Origin: Bacillota bacterium
GTDB lineage: Bacteria; Bacillota; Clostridia; Lutisporales; Lutisporaceae
Reading direction: 5' to 3'
Length of the DNA stretch: 9,965 nt
Assembly (NCBI GenBank): GCA_023230985.1
Contig: JALNWH010000071.1
Span: forward strand, 1 to 9,965
Part shown: positions 6,624 to 9,965 of the stretch, piece by piece
Layout: each line of letters opens with the position of its first letter
Position numbering within the stretch: position 1 is the stretch's first letter
Made by a program: the position numbers and the translations under genes
Notes under the pieces: generated by a model
Told to the model about the DNA's origin: nothing
The model's input: the letters and a program-made list of their open reading frames with translations, nothing else
Databases searched by the model: none

Positions 6624-9329
6624 ATGGTAAATCGGTATTCTTCAAGAAGACAGTCTTTGACAGATTCTTTTCTCAATAAAAAATTGAAAGATGCCAAAGC
6701 CTATGATAGAATTGCCGGATATTTCTCTTCGTCTATTTTGGAAGCGGCAGGCGAAAGTATAGAAAGCATAAAAGGAAAAGCAAGGATTATATGCAATTCG
6801 GATTTAGATGAAAAAGATGTGATGACTGCCAGAGTTGCTAAAGATAGTTTGAGAAAAGAATGGTGCAGTTTCAAGCCTGAAGAATTAAAAAACTCCCATG
6901 GCAGGTTTAAAAAGCTTTATGAACTTTTATCCTCAGGAAAGTTGGAAGTTCGTGTTCTACCAAATGAAAGATTTGGCTTAATCCACGGTAAAGCAGGAGT
7001 TATCACTATGGCAGATGAGAAAAAGACTTGTTTTTTAGGTAGTGTCAATGAATCTTTATCTGCTTGGGAGTTAAATTATGAGCTTATATGGGAAGATGAT
7101 TCGGCAGAGGCTATAAAATGGGTGGAAGAAGAATTTGATATGCTATGGAATGATAGATTTGCCATGCCTTTATCAGAATCTATAATAGAAGATATTAAGA
7201 GGATTTCTGAGAGAAAAGTATTTGATAAAGTAGATGATTGGAAAGCTGATGAAGGAGAAGTTTCATCAGTTGCAGTAGAATCGCCGGTATATAGAAAAGA
7301 ATCGGGATTATGGGAACATCAGAAATATTTTGTGGAGAAAGCTTTTTCAGACCATAAGTTATTTCATGGAGCCAGATATATATTGGCAGACCAAGTCGGT
7401 TTAGGAAAAACTATACAACTAGCAATGACTGCTTTGCTTATGGCCTTACATGGAAATAAGCCTATACTTGTCATTGTACCGAAAACACTATTGTGGCAAT
7501 GGCAAAGTGAAATGAATAATCTTTTAGATATGCCTTCTGCTGTATGGAATGGAAGAGCATGGGTTGACGAAAATGAAGTGGAATATAGAGGAATGACGAT
7601 GGAACAATGTCCTAGAAAAGTGGGAATTATTTCTCAAGGATTGATTGTTGCCAAATCACCCCATATAGATAGTTTATTGAAAAGAGAATATGAATGTATA
7701 ATAGTGGATGAATGCCATAGGGCAAGAAGGAGCAATCTTGGAGAAGGGAAGGAACATCATAGCCCTGTACCTAATAATTTATATGAATTTTTATTAAAAG
7801 CGTCTTTAAAAACCAAATCTATGCTATTGGCTACTGCGACACCAATTCAATTATATCCTGTGGAGCTTTGGGATTTGATGAATATTCTTTCACAGAAAAA
7901 CGATAGCGTATTAGGGAGTCCTGCTTCTTATTGGAGGAAGAAAAGTTTAATTTCAAAAAGCTTAAACCTTATTATGGGCAAAAAGACTATGGAGTATTTT
8001 GACCAAGAAAATTGGGAGTGGATAAGAAATCCATTACCACCGAAAAGTGAAGGCCCATTCTTTGACGCTTTGCGGATGGGAGGAAATATAAAAGATGAGG
8101 AATTTGTTTTTAAAAAATCAGCTGTTGAATTGGATGATACTCAACATCAAATAGTAGGCAATATATTGTTTCAAGGATTTTACAAGCACCATAATCCCTA
8201 TATAAGGCATGTAGTTAGACGAGAAAGAGCCTATTTGGAAAATGAAATAAATCCGGGAACAGGAGAATCCTATTTGGAAAAGATAGAAGTAAAACTTTTT
8301 GGAGATGAAAAAAAAGATGCTTTAGTACTTAGCACTTATTTAAAAGAAGCTTATATTTTTGCAGAAGAATTTTGTAAGAAACTTGGACAAAGGAATAAAG
8401 GGGCAGGTTTTTTAAAAACCTTATTACTAAAGAGGATTGGTAGTTCTATTGAAGCGGGCAAAAACACAGGCAGAAGGATGTTAAACGAATGGAATACTTA
8501 TATAGAGGAAGCGGAAGATGAAGAAGACTATAAAGATGAAAAGGATATAAATAAGCCGACGGATATTAAAGACTTGACTGCTGAGGAAACAGTTTTATTG
8601 AGAAAGTTTGTTAGAGCTTTGGAATCAACAATAGCTATTGATCCAAAATATGAAAAAACAGTTGAATTATTAAAAAATGAAAATTGGCTGGAAAGAGGAA
8701 CAATTATTTTTTCTCAATATCTTGATACGGCAAGATGGGTAGGGGAGAAATTGTCTAAAGATTTTCCAAAAGAAATAATAGGCTTGTATGCGGGAGGATC
8801 TGCTTCAGGAATATTTTTAAACGGTGATTTTAAAACAAAAGATAAAGAGACTATAAAGAAAATGGTAGAAAAAAGGGAAATAAAAATACTTGTAGGAACA
8901 GATGCAGCAGGTGAGGGTCTAAATTTACAAGCTTTGGGCTCTTTAATAAATATAGACTTGCCCTGGAATCCCACAAAATTGGAGCAAAGAAAAGGAAGGA
9001 TTCAAAGGATAGGCCAAAAATATGACACTGTTTATATTTATAATATGCGATACAAAGACTCAATAGAAGATAAGGTCCATAGCAGATTATCTCAAAGGCT
9101 GAAAAGCATTACAGAGGTGTTTGGACAACTCCCTGATGTTTTGGAAGATGTATGGATTAACATAGCTTTGGGTGAAGAAGAAAAAGCAATGGAGATAATA
9201 GATGAAGTCCCAAAGAAACATCCTTTTGAAACAAGGTATAACGATAATGTGAGGCATATAGATTGGGAGTCTTGTGCGAAAGTTTTAGATAATAATGAGA
9301 TAAAACGTGTGTTGAAAAAAAGTTGGTAA
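6624..9329 (+). CDS. Phospholipase D-like nuclease fused to SNF2-family helicase
   Basis: Predicted DNA translocase/nuclease of 901 residues from the ATG at 6624 (908 if the ATG at 6603 is used). Residues about 20-185 form a PLD-like domain: RIAGYFSSSILEAAGE near 29-44, the catalytic HGK at 121-123, GSVNES at 139-144 and NYE at 151-153, the HKD signature of PLD nucleases. The SNF2 motor follows: LWEHQ (229-233), Walker A DQVGLGKT (256-263), IVPKTLLWQW (284-293), DECH box (362-365), motif III TATP (404-407), motif V GTDAAGEGLNLQ (758-769) and motif VI QRKGRIQRIGQ (788-798). A very acidic stretch at about 628-641 separates the two RecA lobes. All helicase motifs look intact, so it should be an active ATPase. 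One HKD motif implies that two subunits make one nuclease site. As the only nuclease candidate in the operon, it is the likely effector against unmodified DNA (inference). Confidence 0.92.
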   Translation: MVNRYSSRRQSLTDSFLNKKLKDAKAYDRIAGYFSSSILEAAGESIESIKGKARIICNSDLDEKDVMTARVAKDSLRKEWCSFKPEELKNSHGRFKKLYELLSSGKLEVRVLPNERFGLIHGKAGVITMADEKKTCFLGSVNESLSAWELNYELIWEDDSAEAIKWVEEEFDMLWNDRFAMPLSESIIEDIKRISERKVFDKVDDWKADEGEVSSVAVESPVYRKESGLWEHQKYFVEKAFSDHKLFHGARYILADQVGLGKTIQLAMTALLMALHGNKPILVIVPKTLLWQWQSEMNNLLDMPSAVWNGRAWVDENEVEYRGMTMEQCPRKVGIISQGLIVAKSPHIDSLLKREYECIIVDECHRARRSNLGEGKEHHSPVPNNLYEFLLKASLKTKSMLLATATPIQLYPVELWDLMNILSQKNDSVLGSPASYWRKKSLISKSLNLIMGKKTMEYFDQENWEWIRNPLPPKSEGPFFDALRMGGNIKDEEFVFKKSAVELDDTQHQIVGNILFQGFYKHHNPYIRHVVRRERAYLENEINPGTGESYLEKIEVKLFGDEKKDALVLSTYLKEAYIFAEEFCKKLGQRNKGAGFLKTLLLKRIGSSIEAGKNTGRRMLNEWNTYIEEAEDEEDYKDEKDINKPTDIKDLTAEETVLLRKFVRALESTIAIDPKYEKTVELLKNENWLERGTIIFSQYLDTARWVGEKLSKDFPKEIIGLYAGGSASGIFLNGDFKTKDKETIKKMVEKREIKILVGTDAAGEGLNLQALGSLINIDLPWNPTKLEQRKGRIQRIGQKYDTVYIYNMRYKDSIEDKVHSRLSQRLKSITEVFGQLPDVLEDVWINIALGEEEKAMEIIDEVPKKHPFETRYNDNVRHIDWESCAKVLDNNEIKRVLKKSW

Positions 9330-9341
9330 TGCATTTAATTG

Positions 9342-9348
9342 AGGAGGG
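9342..9348 (+). promoter_or_regulatory. Strong ribosome binding site of the glycosylase gene
   Basis: AGGAGGG lies 5 nt before the ATG at 9354. A TTG at 9339 is in frame, but it overlaps this Shine-Dalgarno region and would translate it as Arg-Arg-Glu, so 9354 is the real start. Confidence 0.85.
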
Positions 9349-9353
9349 AAAAA

Positions 9354-9839
9354 ATGATTACATCGTTTGAACCTATTGTTAATAAGGATTGTAAAGTGTT
9401 AATTTTAGGGACTATGCCTGGGGCGATGTCTCTTGAGAAAAAACAGTACTATGGGAATAAGAGAAATCAATTCTGGAAGATAATATATGGGCTTTTTAAT
9501 AAGGAAGTTGAAGAAGATTATGAGGATAGGAAGAGATTTTTATTGAATCAACAAATTGCTATTTGGGATGTATTGAAAAGCTGTTATAGAGAAGGAAGCA
9601 GTGATTCAAAAATAATTAATCCAATTCCTAATGATTTTGAAGCTTTTTTTATTGAATACCCCAATATTAAAAAAGTATATTTTAATGGGAAAAAGGCAGA
9701 AGAGTTTTTCATTAAAATGGCGAAAGGGGAAAAGTATCTAAAAGAAGGTTTGATGTTTTATAGATTACCGTCTACTAGCCCTGCAAATGCAATACGATTT
9801 AAAGATAAGTTAGAGCAATGGAAAGCTATTATATCATAA
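9354..9839 (+). CDS. DNA-deoxyinosine (hypoxanthine) glycosylase, UDG superfamily
   Basis: Predicted monofunctional base-excision glycosylase of 161 residues, the full length for this family. It would remove deaminated bases (hypoxanthine, possibly xanthine or uracil) from DNA. It begins SFEPI followed by the strand VLILGTMPGAMSLEKK at 15-30, the UDG-superfamily motif I variant seen in the MUG-like/HDG group. YYGNKRNQFWKI at 32-43 carries the Asn (N38) that I recall as catalytic in the archaeal HDG enzyme. IWDVLKSCYREGSSDSKI at 70-87 and the substrate-grip motif LPSTSPAN at 128-135 complete the pattern. It sits 24 nt after the PLD-helicase on the same strand, a larger gap than between the four genes before it but still short enough for read-through. 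It may be an ordinary repair gene next to a defence operon, or a late member of it; the sequence does not decide. Confidence 0.87.
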   Translation: MITSFEPIVNKDCKVLILGTMPGAMSLEKKQYYGNKRNQFWKIIYGLFNKEVEEDYEDRKRFLLNQQIAIWDVLKSCYREGSSDSKIINPIPNDFEAFFIEYPNIKKVYFNGKKAEEFFIKMAKGEKYLKEGLMFYRLPSTSPANAIRFKDKLEQWKAIIS

Positions 9840-9849
9840 TAAGGCCAAA

Positions 9850-9946
9850 TGTAAAACTAAAATAGACCTTTTGGAGAAAAAATAGATAAAACTGAAAGTA
9901 GTTGAAAATACTTAAACTAGAATAGATTAAAACTATAAAAATGGAC
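9850..9946 (+). repeat. Cluster of degenerate AAACTA-type direct repeats in AT-rich intergenic DNA
   Basis: Four related units sit in direct orientation: AAAACTAAAATAGA (9853-9866), AAAACTGAAAGTAG (9888-9901), TAAACTAGAATAGA (9913-9926) and AAAACTATAAAAATGGAC (9929-9946). Units 1 and 3 match at 12 of 14 bases; the others are looser. Units are not evenly spaced and there is no conserved spacer length, so this is not a CRISPR array. Several imperfect repeats following a TG at 9850-9851 resemble the multiple terminal repeats of some insertion sequences (IS21-like elements, for example), but no transposase is visible before the window ends. The 9840-9965 stretch contains no convincing gene, and I see no strong terminator in it. 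Confidence 0.4.
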
Positions 9947-9965
9947 TATCAAAGGCTCATTTTTA

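Noticed and set aside
21..9329. Assignment to BREX, DISARM or Type I restriction
   Set aside because: No PglZ phosphatase, BrxL, DUF1998 helicase (DrmA/DrmB type) or HsdS/HsdR is present; the DUF1156 methyltransferase with DUF3780 marks a different gene set.
9841..9872. Possible terminator: AAGGCC pairing with GACCTTTT
   Set aside because: The stem is only four pairs plus a mismatch, with a loop of about 20 nt and a short T run, too weak to call.
9853..9946. CRISPR array
   Set aside because: The repeats are short and degenerate, the spacing is irregular (35, 25 and 16 nt between starts), and there are no cas genes.

Overview
The window is AT-rich and carries five genes, all on the + strand and packed almost without gaps. 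AGGAGG-type ribosome binding sites, heavy use of AGA/ATA/TTA codons and two non-ATG starts (GTG, TTG) suggest a low-GC Gram-positive bacterium, most likely a member of the Clostridia. This is inferred from composition; there is no rRNA or other taxonomic marker.

Region by region: 1-20 is a short leader or the end of an unseen upstream gene. 21-9329 is a four-gene operon: a DUF499-type AAA+ ATPase (21-3128), a small DUF3780 protein (3140-3682), a DUF1156-type adenine-specific DNA methyltransferase with an internal zinc ribbon (3695-6613), and a protein with an N-terminal phospholipase-D-like (HKD) nuclease domain fused to a SNF2-type helicase (6624-9329). Intergenic gaps are 11, 12 and 10 nt. 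For the DUF3780 and helicase genes the Shine-Dalgarno sequence overlaps the stop codon of the gene before. 9354-9839 encodes a DNA-deoxyinosine (hypoxanthine) glycosylase of the uracil-DNA glycosylase superfamily, 24 nt downstream with its own strong ribosome binding site. 9840-9965 is non-coding, very AT-rich, and holds a cluster of degenerate direct repeats that could be the start of a mobile element cut by the window edge.

Taken together, the first four genes look like a complete DNA-modification-based antiviral module. The methyltransferase would mark host DNA, the SNF2 motor with its PLD nuclease would translocate on and cleave unmarked DNA, and the AAA+ ATPase and the DUF3780 protein would be accessory, sensing or regulatory subunits. 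As I recall, public family databases label these four families 'anti-phage-associated', so the combination is known as a candidate defence locus. It is not classical BREX, DISARM or Type I restriction, and its mechanism is, to my knowledge, not worked out. Whether the base-excision glycosylase next door belongs to it is an open question.
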